Source: Cytospora piceicola (Eukaryota > Ascomycota > Sordariomycetes > Diaporthales > Cytosporaceae). Taken from it: DNA of 64,000 nt. Below, in pieces: positions 1 to 11,935 of the stretch. Made by a program: the position numbers and the translations under genes. The stretch spans positions 186,001 to 250,000 of the forward strand of contig JALQBC010000041.1 of assembly GCA_023375675.1 (NCBI GenBank), read 5' to 3'. The notes under the pieces were generated by a model. It ran no database searches. It saw nothing but the letters and a program-made list of their open reading frames with translations, and had not been told where the DNA came from. Every line of letters starts with the position of its first letter. Within the stretch, counting starts at the first letter, position 1.

Positions 1-1322
1 CTGAAAGGTGTTCCAGAATATGTCGGTCATTTGATACTGCGATTCTGATATTCATGGTTACAATAGACAGACTTAAGCATACAGTACTTACCCCCAGATT
101 ACGAATCTTGATCTTCTCAGCGTGGCTTCACGATATCTATCTCTAGGGCTTCGCGCTCAACTTTGTGCTACCGCGACTGATCCTCTGTTGGATAGATCTT
201 CGCTCGGTGTAATGAATATAGACACGGCCACATAGTCACCAACAGATTAATGGTCTTTAACATGACTGGGTCACACCTATCTGCCTACTATCTCCTTTTT
301 CCCCTTTTACGTCTCGCACCATTTTGGCTAATTATTGTAACCTTGGGACATCCTCGACGGGCGCAAAACAGCAACCGGTCAAAGAAGCTGATATATCATC
401 ACGTACTACCGACATGGGCTAACTAGGTAGCTCGATGTTTCTGCATATGTATGAATGTATCTGTCGTGCTGTTGCCTACCTAAAGTATGGAGGTAATTGC
501 ACATCCCCTGATCTGTTGAAGTCAGCTTTACACGTCCTGTCGTAATCGCTATTTGAGTCACATACATATGGATCTTCATATATATACAGTAACCAGCCAG
601 ATTTTAGCACATGCGACCATACCCAGTGGAAAATTCGGGATCCCGTCCGCTCTCCCATAGACAAGCCGCTGAGGGCTGGATTAGTAGTTGGGTCGGTGAC
701 GACCAGCGAATACCCGGTGTTGCATGTTTTCTTTTGTTATTTCCTTTTTGCTCCTTCCCTTTTTGCAGGTTGCTGGAATAATAACGTGATGTCACTCTGG
801 ACGACATAAATGAAGTCGTTATCGCTCCTACTTAGTCTACATCGTAGAAGTGGATAGGTACCTATATTCCAGGTTCCAGGGTTGGTACGAAGGAAAGCTA
901 TTTAAACATGGTGCTGCACGGTGGTTCGAAATAAGGCCTTAACAGATAGGCCGCAGGAGTCTGGTGTGCATGTGATAATAGACAAATATTGAAGTACAGA
1001 TAGACATGTACAGATTGCTTCAGTTGATAACGATCAAACGTGAAGATTCTATCTCCATCTCTATCTATAAATATCTAATCGAATTAACAGCACTGGCGTT
1101 GTTATCCACCACTACTATGTACCTAAGCACTGATTCTACCGGTGCCATCGGTTGCTGGCTGGCTGGGAGGATCCCTGAAGCTTCGGCCCCGTGCACGAGC
1201 TTCCCTGCCGGATCCACCCGCACGTCACTCCAGATGTCGCCTTATCAATCAGTCATCCTCATCAGTCAACAGTCAACAACAACACCTCACCTAACCTCCG
1301 TTCTCATCTACCGAACATCACG
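1..1322. other. intergenic, no gene seen
   Basis: No ORF here has coding character; those present are short and overlap on both strands. A TATAAATA at 1066-1073 lies 250 bp before the aminopeptidase start codon and could be its TATA element. A CA-rich stretch (about 1264-1320), typical of fungal leaders, immediately precedes that ATG. Confidence 0.5.
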
Positions 1323-3157
1323 ATGGAGGCATTCAAAAGTCTCGGTCTGGCTATCCTCGCAACTGGCTTCATCCAGGGCGCTACAGCGACTCCAGGGCAA
1401 CAGCCTCTGTTCAACGATGTAGCTAAAGCTCCCCAGCCACCGGCAGCCAAGCTGCCCCTTGTCGACAGCCAGGCGCTTCAAGATGCCATCTCCATCGACA
1501 GGCTCCTTGACAGGGCCCAGGATCTGTACAAGATTGCGAACCTGAGCTGGCCTGAATACAACCATCCCACACGCGTGATCGGGAGTGAAGGTAATAGCCG
1601 TCCCTTGGACCCTTCTCCCGGGATTCATCTTCATCCCCGTGTCGCACACAGCATGCGCTAACAGATGGAAAGGCCACCGCGGAACGCTGGACTACATCCG
1701 CAGTGCCATCTCCGACTTCGACGACTACTACAAGGGGGCAACTCAGGCTTTCCCTGCGTACTCTGGTAGCGTCTTCGAGTACCGCCTGGTCCTCGGTGAT
1801 GATGTCGCCCATACCGCGTCGCCCATGAGCCTGACTCCTCCCACCAAGAACAAGCAGCCTGTCCATGGCGACCTCGTCTTCGTCGACGATGAGGGCTGCT
1901 CATCCAAGAACTACCCGGCCAGCGTCAAGGGCAACATCGCCTTCATCCGCCGAGGATCTTGCCCCTTCGGCGAGAAGTCCGCCCTGGCTGGACGCGCCGG
2001 AGCCACTGCAGCAGTGATCTATAACACTGAGAAGGGCTCCCTGCACGGTACCATGGGCACCCCTACAGAGGACCACATTGCCACATTTGGCATCGACCTT
2101 GCGGATGCCGAGCCGATCTTGAAGAAGCTCAAGGCCGGCAAGGCCGTCGATGGTATTGCGTGAGTGTATTTCACAGACAGAGAAGTCAAGATTTGAATAC
2201 GTTTCTAACATTAACCTCGCACAGTTACATCGACGCTGTCGTGAGCAAGATCGTTACCAAGAACATCGTCATCCAGACGATCGACGGTGACCGAGACAAC
2301 TGTGTCATGCTAGGTGCACACTCAGACTCTGTTAGCTTGGGGCCTGGCATCAACGATGACGGATCAGGCACACTTTCGCTCATCGAGGTTGCAATCCAGC
2401 TGACGAAGTTCCGCGTGAACAACTGCGTTCGCTTCGCATGGTGGTCCGCCGAGGAGGAAGGCCTGCTCGGGTCCGACTACTATGCCTCTCAGTTGTCCGC
2501 CGAGGAGAACCAGAAGGTTCGCCTCTTCATGGTACGTTATCTCGAAGACACCTATTCTATCCTGCCTGTCTATGCAGTCTGTGGCCCCTGAGCAAGCCAC
2601 ACCTTCAGACATCTCGATTTCTTCCTTCGGCCCTGCCTTGGATAACCACTGATTCGCGAACGCAGGACTACGATATGCTGGCGAGTCCTAACTTTGCCTA
2701 CCAAATCTACAACGCCACAAACGCCGAGTCTCCTGTCGGATCGGAGGAGCTGAGGAACCTGTATGTCGAATGGTATGAGTCCCAAGGTCTTAACTACACC
2801 TTCATTCCCTTCGACGGCCGCAGCGACTACGACGGTTTCATCCGGGCTGGCATCCCCGCCGGCGGTATTGCAACCGGTGCCGAGGGCGTCAAGACCAAGG
2901 AGGAGGTGGAGATGTTCGGCGGCGAGGAGGGCGCGTGGTATGATGCCTGCTACCACGAGCTGTGCGATGACACTGGCAACGTCAACGCCACCGCCTGGGA
3001 GCTGAACACGAAGCTGGTTGCGCATAGCGTGGCGACGTACGCCGCATCCTTCAAGGGCTTCCCCAAGCGTGACTCGGCTGCCTCGCTGGCGAACAGCTTG
3101 GAGGCCAACAAATACGCCCAGACGGTCAAGTACCACGGCCACAAGCTCTTTGTGTAA
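1323..3157 (+). CDS. secreted/vacuolar M28 aminopeptidase with PA domain
   Basis: This is a zinc aminopeptidase of family M28 (leucine aminopeptidase 2 / yeast Ape3 type), which removes N-terminal residues from peptides. Four exons join in frame: 1323-1590, 1673-2159, 2225-2531, 2666-3157, giving 517 aa, usual for the family. An N-terminal signal peptide (MEAFKSLGLAILATGFIQGATA) is followed by a PA insert (exon 2, ending GATAAVIYN) and then the peptidase core. Visible metal and catalytic motifs are GAHSDSV (His ligand and Asp), GINDDGSG (bridging Asp), EEEGLLGS (general base Glu then Glu ligand), GRSDYDGF (Asp ligand) and the final CYHELCDD (His ligand). All expected ligands are present, so it looks active. 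The first intron was placed at AG 1671-1672 because only that join gives the family sequence GSEGHRGT. Secretion outside the cell is more likely than vacuolar location, but this is inferred from the leader only. Confidence 0.93.
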
Positions 3158-5020
3158 ACCTAGCTACCGCATCAGTTTGTGTATTTCCTACTTGCATCCA
3201 CGCATTTGTGGCGCTTCGAGAAAGATATTACGCCTTCCGCTCTGTGCTTATAGCATTATTTCACCTAGTATAGACATGATTGAACATCGTTATGTTCGGC
3301 GACTTGACCTGTATTGCACCGTCCTCGAGTTGCGATGGGCAGAATATGACCTCGATGCCAAGCTGATCTTCGAACGCCATCGTTGCGTCGTACACCAGAA
3401 TGGCAGCCTCGTCCGCAGTTTTTCCGACTTAAATTCCCTGGTCCGTGGGCCGTGCGGTCTCATGCAGGTGCGGGTCGCTGATCTTGAGCCAATGTAAGTA
3501 AGATACGATGACCGACATCATGCACACCGCAGATCGAGCGTTCTAGAAGATATACAGCATATGTGTAGGTCCAAGTATCTAAACTGTTGCGGGAGAATTC
3601 TGGCCCCCGCCTCCTCAACGATTGTTCCCAAAATCAGAATTCTCCCACAACACCTGGAGGTGACAACAGCGCCCTAGTAATAGCGTCTTGGGGACAGTGA
3701 GGCAGGCTGCAAGCCCTGGTGAGTATCGCACTGATGTTGGAGGCACTATCTCTCGACTATTTTCTCCCCCTCTTCCCCTGTCACTATGATCCAGCCCCTT
3801 GAAATCGAGGACTATGTGAGAACCAGCACAGAGTGTCATGGGGTCAATATGTCAGCAAATGTCGCACCGTCTCGTTATCATTCTTGTTTCCCCCGATTTG
3901 ATCCTGGCAACTGGACCAGGGTCAGGGAAGCTCCAATCCTCACACACTCAATTGTGCCATACACTCACGGCTTTACATTTTCCGGGCAATGTGATATCTT
4001 TTTACCGTTCCGACGTGTCGCCATGTTGAAACGCTTCGTACGCGTCGCCACACCTCTCTTAGCAGCGCAAATCATCACCGAGTTTAGCCCTCCGGTCCTG
4101 ATGCCCAAGTCATTTGACCAGCCACGTGTGGTGCTACCGTCACCATGTCAGGCTGCTCCGGTTACCCTCAATATGGGTCTTGGCCCCACGTCGCATCAGG
4201 TACACTGCCGGTGGTATTCCTGCAGAAGTGACAGAATTTACTCAATTGAGATTGTCTGGCAGTCTGGGGAAGCTGATTTACCACCAATCAGTGCGGGCCC
4301 ACGTTGGCAGCCGGCACTGGGAGTCGTCGTATGCAAGGGGAAAGATGAAGGGTAACATTGTCCCCATGTTTCGTAAAGATCGGCAGTTGGTGGCCTGCTG
4401 TACATGGCCTATACACCTCCCCGGGGTAATGAATGTTAGATCGTGACCGTACTGACAAGGGGCCCTGCTTTGTACTGCTTCTCGCGAATTCTATAGGAGG
4501 GTACTTCATGGGTCGACATGCGGAGCTTGCCTGGGACTGATCCTTCCAATCAATAACTCTCTTTATGGTCAAAGTGGAGCGGTTCCAGCAAATCCACTGG
4601 TACGGTTTCGAAATAACAACCATTACCCGGGGGAGGTGTAGAAGAGCTTATAGAAAATAAAGCCGCCTTGTTTCCGATTGGGGGGGTTTTCTCGTCCAAT
4701 ATGATTATTTGGGGCCTCAACGCAGCTGTGTGTCATATCACTCTGATTCTAGAAATTCCATCACACAAACGAAGGATTCTATCGTCATTGGCGGACTTGA
4801 GATTCCTCCACTCTCATGATGGAGAAAAGAAAAGCTATGATGGCAATAGGAACAATTCTCCAAGGGAAGGGCAGTCCATACACGATATTGATGGACTTGA
4901 TGAGGTATGGGAAAGCATAAATACCACCGGTAGGCTCACCAAGATCGCCAAGCCAGCCACGATCTCTCATGCACATCCCCAAGCACAACACAATACCTTA
5001 GTCTTTCCTTTCCCGCCAAC
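3158..5020. other. intergenic, no convincing gene
   Basis: 1.9 kb between the aminopeptidase and the polygalacturonase. The longest reading frames show no recognisable domain. One frame starting at 4023 (MLKRFVRVATPLLAAQ...) has a hydrophobic start like a signal peptide and runs 110 codons, but lacks other support. A CATAAATA at about 4914 lies roughly 100 bp before the polygalacturonase ATG and may act as its TATA element. Confidence 0.45.
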
Positions 5021-6420
5021 ATGGTCTCCGTAAGCTGCTCTTTGGTGGTGGCCACACTCGCGGCTACTGTCCTTGCCTCTCCTGTGGCCGAGCCCGCGCC
5101 AGCCATCACACCACCTCCTACCGCGGCAAAGGTCAAGAGAGACAGCTGTACCTTTTCTGGCTCGTCCGGCGCCTCTCTTGCGAGTGTCAGCCAGGCCTCG
5201 TGCGCGACTCTTGTTCTGTCTGATCTTGTTGTCCCTTCTGGCACAACGCTTGATCTATCTGATCTTGAAGATGGCACCACTGTAAGTTTTCTTTAATCCC
5301 TTTTGTGTAGACTTGTGGCTAATATCAACCTCAGGTCATTTTCGAGGGTGAGACAACCTGGGAGTATGAAGAATGGGACGGACCCTTGCTCCAGATCAAG
5401 GGCACGTCCATCACCATCCAGGGCGCCTCGGATGCTTATCTCAACCCCGATGGCTCCCGTTGGTGGGACGGTGAGGGTAGCAACGGTGGTGTGACAAAGC
5501 CCAAGTTCTTCTACGCCCATGACTTGACGGACAGTACGATCACGAACCTGCACATCGAGAACACTCCCGAGCAGGCCGTTAGTATCAACGGGGTGGACGG
5601 CCTGACCATCACTAATATGACTATCGACAACTCTGCCGGTGATACTGACGAACTTGGCCACAACACCGACTGCTTCGACATTGGGTCCACCTCGAACGTC
5701 GTCATCACTGGGGCCAATTGCTATAACCAAGATGATTGCGTTGCGATCAACTCCGGGACTGTAAGTTGACCTGTCATGGGAAGAGCTTCTTCCCGCAAGC
5801 CAAACACTGACGAGGCAAAACAGAACATCACGTTCGAGAACTCGATTTGCTCTGGTGGTCATGGTCTGTCCATCGGCTCGGTTGGTGGTCGTTCTGACAA
5901 CGTTGTGGACACTGTCACTTTCTCCAACAACGAAGTCAAGAGCTCCGTGAACGGCAAGTCCCCCTTCGCTTTTGCCTTCTGTGCCCCATATAATCACTGT
6001 CCACATTCTAACCCGTAATAGGGATCCGTGTCAAGGCGTCCGAGGGAGATACCGGCACCATCACTGGAGTCACCTACCAAAGCATCACTCTATCTGACAT
6101 ATCCGAGTAAGTCCACAAACAATGAACTAAGCAAGAGCGGAGAGTCCAGAGACTGACAGGCCCTCAGCTACGGTATCCTCATCGAGCAGAACTATGATGG
6201 CGGCGACCTGGACGGAGGCGAGCCCACCAGTGGTATCCCAATCACGAACCTCGTCATTGAGGACATCTCTGGGACGGTCGCCAGCGACGGTTACAACGTT
6301 GTCATTGTCTGTGGCAGTGATGGTTGCTCAGACTGGACGTGGTCAGGTGTTACCGTGACGGGAGGCAAGGACTACAGCGACTGTGAGAATGCCCCCAATG
6401 ATATCTCTTGCTCGACTTGA
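5021..6420 (+). CDS. endopolygalacturonase, GH28
   Basis: This gene encodes a secreted pectin-degrading enzyme that hydrolyses alpha-1,4 bonds in polygalacturonic acid. Five exons (5021-5281, 5335-5760, 5824-5953, 6022-6106, 6168-6420) give 384 aa. It has a signal peptide ([19 protein letters not shown]), a short pro-region ending in a Lys-Arg site (AKVKR), then the right-handed beta-helix. All GH28 signatures are present: [22 protein letters not shown] and IRVK (the RIK motif). Exon 3 ends at a GC donor (G|GCAAGT), so intron 3 (5954-6021) is a GC-AG intron; the alternative GT donor at 5947 would delete the residues VNG before the RIK motif. The single catalytic module and length fit an endo enzyme. 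Family confidence is very high; the endo rather than exo assignment is inferred from motif spacing. Confidence 0.95.
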
Positions 6421-7014
6421 AGAGGCCATGCAAGACTAGGGCAAACCAAGTCTTGAGGCCGATATTTGGGGGACTGAAGATTCTGTTTGTGTCTGTCAGA
6501 GGGCAGTCTGATGGACACTCTATTGTATATAATTCGCTTCTACCAGCAGCCTGTTTAGGAAGTAAACGGTCCGGGAAAATAGATCATGCTTCGTTGTACA
6601 TATGGTCCGAACCTTGGGAGAATATCTATCAGCGTGACGCTAAACATGTAAGCATAATGCAACAGGCGACATCACCGTCTAAGAATAAGATAGTATGAGG
6701 TAGACCTACCTACCCTAGGGTATCTCTTGCGGCATTACTGTCAAAACCTCCTTTAGATAGTGTCAGGGTTGTATACACTGTGGACATGACTATATCACTG
6801 TAAGCTGGTTAATATTGGTCAATATTACTGTATTAGATTGCACTTCTTGGACCGCATATCTAAATGACAGCAAACTTGAGAAGGACCTGCTCATATTACA
6901 ACCGTGCCTCTCAAACCTCAATAACACCAAGCTTGATGATATTCATCAGTGACCAGACGTCGAGTAGGGAGTCATATTAGGGTTCAATAATGTTCTAGTA
7001 TACAACGTGGTACT
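6421..7014. other. intergenic, AT-rich
   Basis: Region between the convergent ends of the polygalacturonase and the small secreted protein gene. It contains a CTACCTACCCTAGGGTA element at about 6706-6722, one of many CCTAGGTA-like motifs in the window, and no credible gene. Confidence 0.5.
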
Positions 7015-7688
7015 CTAGTAACGCTCGTCGTTATCGTCTTCATAAACAGCATAAGCCGTGTAGTGAGGTGGCTCCTCGACCGGCAGAGTGATAGGCCTAT
7101 CGGGCCAGGTCATGACTGGGTCAGTCTGCGTTTTTGTATTGGTCGTCTTCGGCGGAGGCGGATGAGTAGTCGAGGCGTGCTCAGCATCATCATCCCCAGG
7201 GGATGGAACCTCATCGCCATTTGGCCAGATGGTAACTACCGGGGGGTCGAAGATGGACTCCCACGGATCAAATGCGCCAGAAAGGGTCTTTGTGACCGTG
7301 ACCGTGGTCTCTTTCGCCTTGTCGGTGTGTTCCGGTGGTAGTAGTGTCGGAGATGATGACTTCGCACTTGGGAAGACAGGTGGACACAAAGCATAGCAGT
7401 ATTCGTCCAAGCAATATGCCTTGATGAAGAGTCCTGAGGACAGGGCCTCCTTGCATTCACCAAGTGCCCAAGGGTAGCAATTGAGCATGTGTTTACACGC
7501 CGGGCGTGGGGTACCATCTCTTGAGGCTGTTCGGGTACTCTCAGCGGACACTCTATAACATTCACAGACGGGTATCCTTACGTGGTGGTGTAGGCTGAGG
7601 CTTTGGGTGCTTCGAAGTTGGTTGTGGGTGGCCAAAGACACAACCGACCAGGAGAACAGTGGAGATAATGTAGGTCTTGAAGAGAGCC
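7015..7688 (-). pseudogene. small secreted Cys-containing protein with broken start
   Basis: Two exons, 7688-7582 and 7526-7015, join across a 55-nt intron (donor GTAAGG, acceptor CAG). In the frame that continues into exon 2, exon 1 encodes a clear signal peptide (LFKTYIISTVLLVGCVFG) followed by HPQPTSKHPKPQP; exon 2 encodes a Cys-containing segment (ACKHMLNCYPWALGEC) with further Cys around AYCLDEYCYALC, then a Thr/Pro-rich tail ending DDNDERY. The only nearby ATG (7688-7686) is one base out of frame with that signal peptide and instead gives MALQDL... until a stop at the donor. An in-frame TGA lies just upstream, so no other start is available. Either the gene was disabled by a two-base loss in a CTCT run after ATG GCT, or this is a sequence error. 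No family was recognised; effector-like secretion is inference. Confidence 0.6.
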
Positions 7689-9300
7689 ATGTTATTAGTT
7701 TGGATGGTCAACGAGCTGAGTATAGTCCTTCAAAAGCTCTATAGAGGGTAAGTCAGTCCATACTTGAGCAGGGACGCCCCTCTTTATAGTACCATGTGAG
7801 CCGAGGAAACAACAACCAGGTTACTTGAGGGGTATCAATTAGTTCAGAACTTAGGTCAATGCTGAGTCCAACAATCCCGAAGCGTGAATTGGCGTTGTCA
7901 ACCCCTCCCCCGTTCCTTAGCCGCACACTTGACACCCGGATACCTGTACTGTTTTCTATATCGTTGACTTTTTCGATTCTTGGGATGAATTGACCTCGGA
8001 ACCGTGCGCAATTCGTAACAAGTCCTATTCCCTCTTCGAGGTGCTTGTATGTATTATGTTAACGATTTGGGAGGTCTTCTTGGGCCGAGTTTGGTGGAAC
8101 TTGACCTTCAGATGATCTCTTGTCTCTTTTGGTGCACACATATGGTTAGTTCCAAGCTAATATGATAGCAGCAGATCTGTGCATCACGGCTCACGCTGAA
8201 TAGACTGACAGCTAGTGAGAATCCACAGCCACTCTACGTACTCTGATATCTCTGAATGTAATGCTGCCGGGTTTTGCGTCATTGCCGCCTTCATAAAATT
8301 TGACAGACTATCTTAATTCCAATGCCTATTGTCTTTACTAAAACGGAAAGGCCTCAGGGTTGTTTCAACGATACCTAGGTAGTCAATACGGTATAGATGT
8401 GCACTGGGTATCGTTGAAATAGGCTCGTGAGGGACCATGGCTTATGTAGGCCCTCCCGACAGCGTCTCTACTTCTGAACCTATGATGGACCGGATACCAT
8501 AAACTGTCTGTCCGAATGCATCATAGTACTACTAGCCCACTCGTCTCTGATAGTAAATGAAGAAGCCTCCTCGATAGCCTTACATATATCAACATTGCTG
8601 ATGTGTCTCCTACCATCCCACGACAAAGAGACCCGGAGGCGCTGATAATTCTATGCTATCAATTGATTGATAAACATTCTCCTGGTGGATTTACCACCTG
8701 AGGTGTAAAAAACAGCCTCAAGAGCTATAAAGAAGAACGAAAATATAAACAGGTCGAAGAGATCAAACCTTTAGGTGGGATTTTCCTCGGTTATTGCAAT
8801 CAGTCTATACTTGGCTAGCCTGTGATTGCAGTATGTGTTTTTTTCTTTCTTGCTTCTTGGTCAGTCATTGAGAAAAGTCGAGAGATAGCATCCTCCTGTG
8901 CTTCGTTAATGGGTTTTTCATGGCTGTCTACTTCCTACTCACTCAAGTTAGTACTCAAATGCCTCTTAGTACGGTACCTTCGACAAGAGCGACCTGTTAA
9001 TATTTGTACCCAAGTAGGTATAGCCCTGAAACGTAAGATTGCTTCCAGATGTCCGTTACCCCGAGCGGATGTTGAGGGGGCTGAAGATACCAGCCAACTG
9101 CATATTGTTACATTATGGCCGTATTGTTGGTACTTCTGTATTGCTGAAATGACTTTAGCTGTTCAGGGTGCTTACCCTATCTTAAGCGTAGGGTTACTAA
9201 TTGGACTAGTCAAGTTCCCGTTCAACCAAGCTTGACACGCTTTCGAAATCTACTCTAAACCACCTGACCTTAAAAGCTTTCTGCTATATTCTAGCGTGCG
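7689..9300. other. intergenic, AT-rich, no gene
   Basis: 1.6 kb of AT-rich DNA with many TA dinucleotides. A 137-codon frame at 8822-9235 has no domain, no signal and no coding bias, and I treat it as chance. It precedes the decayed dehydrogenase. Confidence 0.5.
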
Positions 9301-10378
9301 ATGTCTTCTCTCTGGGCTAAGTTCTGGGCAGCGCGGTACCCTCCTGCCGACCCTAAGCATATATTTTACCTCAATAAGACCGTGCTCGTAACGGGCGCGA
9401 ACTCGGGTCTGGGGCATGCAGCTGCTATTTAGTACGCCGTACTTAGTGTAAATCCTCTGATTCTCGCGGTACGCACCTAGGAAAAGGGCGAGCAGGCTAA
9501 GACCGATATCATCCGACGTACCAGTTGCTCGCCCGACATTTTCCTCATCGAGACCGTGGATTTCTCAAGTTTCGCCTCGGTCAAGGCTTTTGCTGACCGC
9601 ATCGCTTCCCACCCTCGCGCCAGACGGCTTCATGTTGCCCAGTTGGCCGCCGGCGTGGCGCAATGGCAGTACGAAAGAGTCCCGACGGATACGAAACTAC
9701 CCTTCAGGTCAACGTCTTGTCACAGGCACTGCTGGGCCTGCTTCTGATTCCCAAGATGAGCGCGACGGCCGCTGCCTCTACGCCCTCGGATGACGGCTTT
9801 GTGCCCCACCTTTCAATCCTTCAAAGCATCGCCGGCTTCGAGGTTACAGCAGACTGGCTCCCTGCTGGACAGTCACTCATCCAAAGATGCGATGATCAGT
9901 CAACTGGTCCAAATGGGATCCTACCAAGAAATACTATCTGGCAAAGCTCGCTCTGTGGAACGTCATTGAAGCCTGGTAGAGCGCTGCAGCAAAGATGAAG
10001 AGAGCCGCAAGATCATCATCAATGCCTCATGTCCCTCGGGCTGCAAGACGAACATGGGCCGAAACTTCCCCAGTTTCGTGAAGCCCATCCTGGCTTTGCA
10101 GCACTTCATCTGCGGCCGCTCGGCTGAGCAAGGAGCTCGCACTCTGGTTGGGGCGACGGCACTGGGGCCGGAGAGTCACGGCAAGCTCTGGAGGAACGAC
10201 GAATTTCACCCGAGAGAAATCTGCTCAGAAACCCTTTACTGTCGGTCTATACTAACAATCTGACTCCATTATCTAGACCATCCGAATTCATGACGAGTCA
10301 GCGAGGCCAGGAGGTTTCGCGGGAAACATGGAGTGAGGTGCTGGAGTTATTGCAACAACAAAGCCTCATTCGAACAGG
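9301..10378 (+). pseudogene. decayed short-chain dehydrogenase/reductase
   Basis: This is the relic of an SDR of the fungal retinol-dehydrogenase-like type. It opens at ATG 9301 (MSSLWAKFW...) with the cofactor motif TGANSGLG, then meets TAG stops at 9430-9432 and 9478-9480. SDR sequence continues (ETVDFSSFASVKAFADRI, then AGVAQWQYE), shifts frame near 9680 (PDGYETTLQVNVLSQALLG), shifts again after 9850, and resumes as IINASCPSGCKTNMGRNF and SAEQGARTLVGATALGPESH around 10015-10190. The last piece, MTSQRGQEVSRETWSEVLELL at 10290-10355, matches the usual C-terminal helix. At least two stops and two frameshifts make it non-functional as a single protein. The stops could be CAG-to-TAG changes, which is the type that repeat-induced point mutation produces, though the ancestral codons are guessed. 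Confidence 0.8.
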
Positions 10379-11935
10379 AGGGGTAAGATCACGTTGTGGA
10401 CCATACGATTCCTGCCAGGGAACCAATGCACACGCGGGATCCTATGGACAGTACAGTCTGTTATCTTCTCGAATATATCGTTTGTTTCTACATACACAGC
10501 ACCAACCAACCAAGCGAAGAAATGGCCCTATTGGTTTCAGGAAAATGCGGCGAGCAGTGGGTTTCGAAAAGAAAGACTCTGATTCTCACCACTTAACTGG
10601 GGCAGCTTGAGATGCTCAGATGTGCCGGTTGTTGGCCCTCGGCACCAAGTCAATAATTCGTGCCTCTCCACAGTGATTTTGAGCTGGCGCCGCAGCAATA
10701 GGCAGAGTACAGACGTAAGCTGCTCGGACCGGATTGGTTGCAAGAGAAATTACCATCTGCCAACTCACATGTTTGTTGCCACCCCGCCCCTGCTTTTCTA
10801 CCCAGAAGATTGTGACAGGACTGTCTCTACCCATGGTATGTATTCTTGTTCACTGCTAGTGCATTTACATACATAAGTATGTACATACAATCATAGTAGA
10901 GCTGACGTTCGAATTAGGTTTACTTCTTACCCACTATGGTGGATCCCATGGACGGGTCGATCCTGAGATATCCACCCACATTGCTCAAGCGGGGTCTAAT
11001 AGTGAAATGAATCACACTGAAGTACTAGGTAGTTATGTATTTGTTCGTAGTGGTGAAATACACAGTCGACGTGCTATAGCAATGCGGCTATATCGGCTTT
11101 CTCTCACCCCCCAACCCCCCCACTACGGCGCCGGCTCTTATTCCGGATATCACTGCGTTGTCTTTCTCACTTTGCAAGGGTTCCGGAGAACGACTATCAG
11201 GGGTCGGATGTTGGTATGCAGTCAGCATACAAGGATGATGGAGACGAGGTATGTCACTGTCACCGGCGTTTGCGGCGTCCGAAAGTTTAGTATAGTGTAC
11301 GGTCCAGGCGTGTTCTGTACTTACCCTAGGGTAGGTACCCAGTTGCTCCTATCTAAACCTACACAGGTAGTGGGAGCTTAGGACGTAGATATGCCCCTAA
11401 AACTTGTGTTCTTGTCCCCACCTATACCTCTCGAAATCAAATAAATAGTATGACTCTAAGCGAGATAAGTCTAACGATACTAACAATTTTCTTTTTAGTT
11501 AGGTATAACCTCGTAGGCTAGTCGGCACCTGGAGGTGCAGATTGTTACAAAATACGATTGGACCGTGCATATATCCTAGGCGCCTTTCAGACGCTGTGAA
11601 CGCCGGTGACAGCAGATGGTCCGCAACTAACCAACGTGCGAGAGGTTGCAGCGGCAATTACTGCATATGAAAGAAGTGCGGTGATCGACCCAACCCTTAT
11701 GATGCCCCTTAACAGAGCAACACTGTAAGTATGCAGCTCAAGGGGTACTGAGGCCTGTGGGTACCAAGTACATGTACATACATGATCTTATTGGCCCGCC
11801 CAGTCAGAGACTCAGCAGCTAAGGGCACATTGGCAGCCAAGGACCGCCAACGATGATATAACTTGAGCCTGGTTGGCGAGCAAATCATACCCAGGGAACC
11901 CACCTTATGGACCACACCAGTTGACGGCTCTTTTG
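10379..11935. other. intergenic, no gene seen
   Basis: Gene-free interval between two decayed genes. Small overlapping frames occur on both strands without recognisable content. A TACCCTAGGGTAGGTACC block lies at about 11322-11340. Confidence 0.5.

Noticed and set aside
3786..4355. 189-codon plus-strand frame between aminopeptidase and polygalacturonase
   Set aside because: No recognisable domain; the signal-like start at 4023 is the only hint, and that is not enough to call a gene.
8822..9235. 137-codon plus-strand frame
   Set aside because: AT-rich flanks, no family, no homologous motif, no promoter signal; chance frame.
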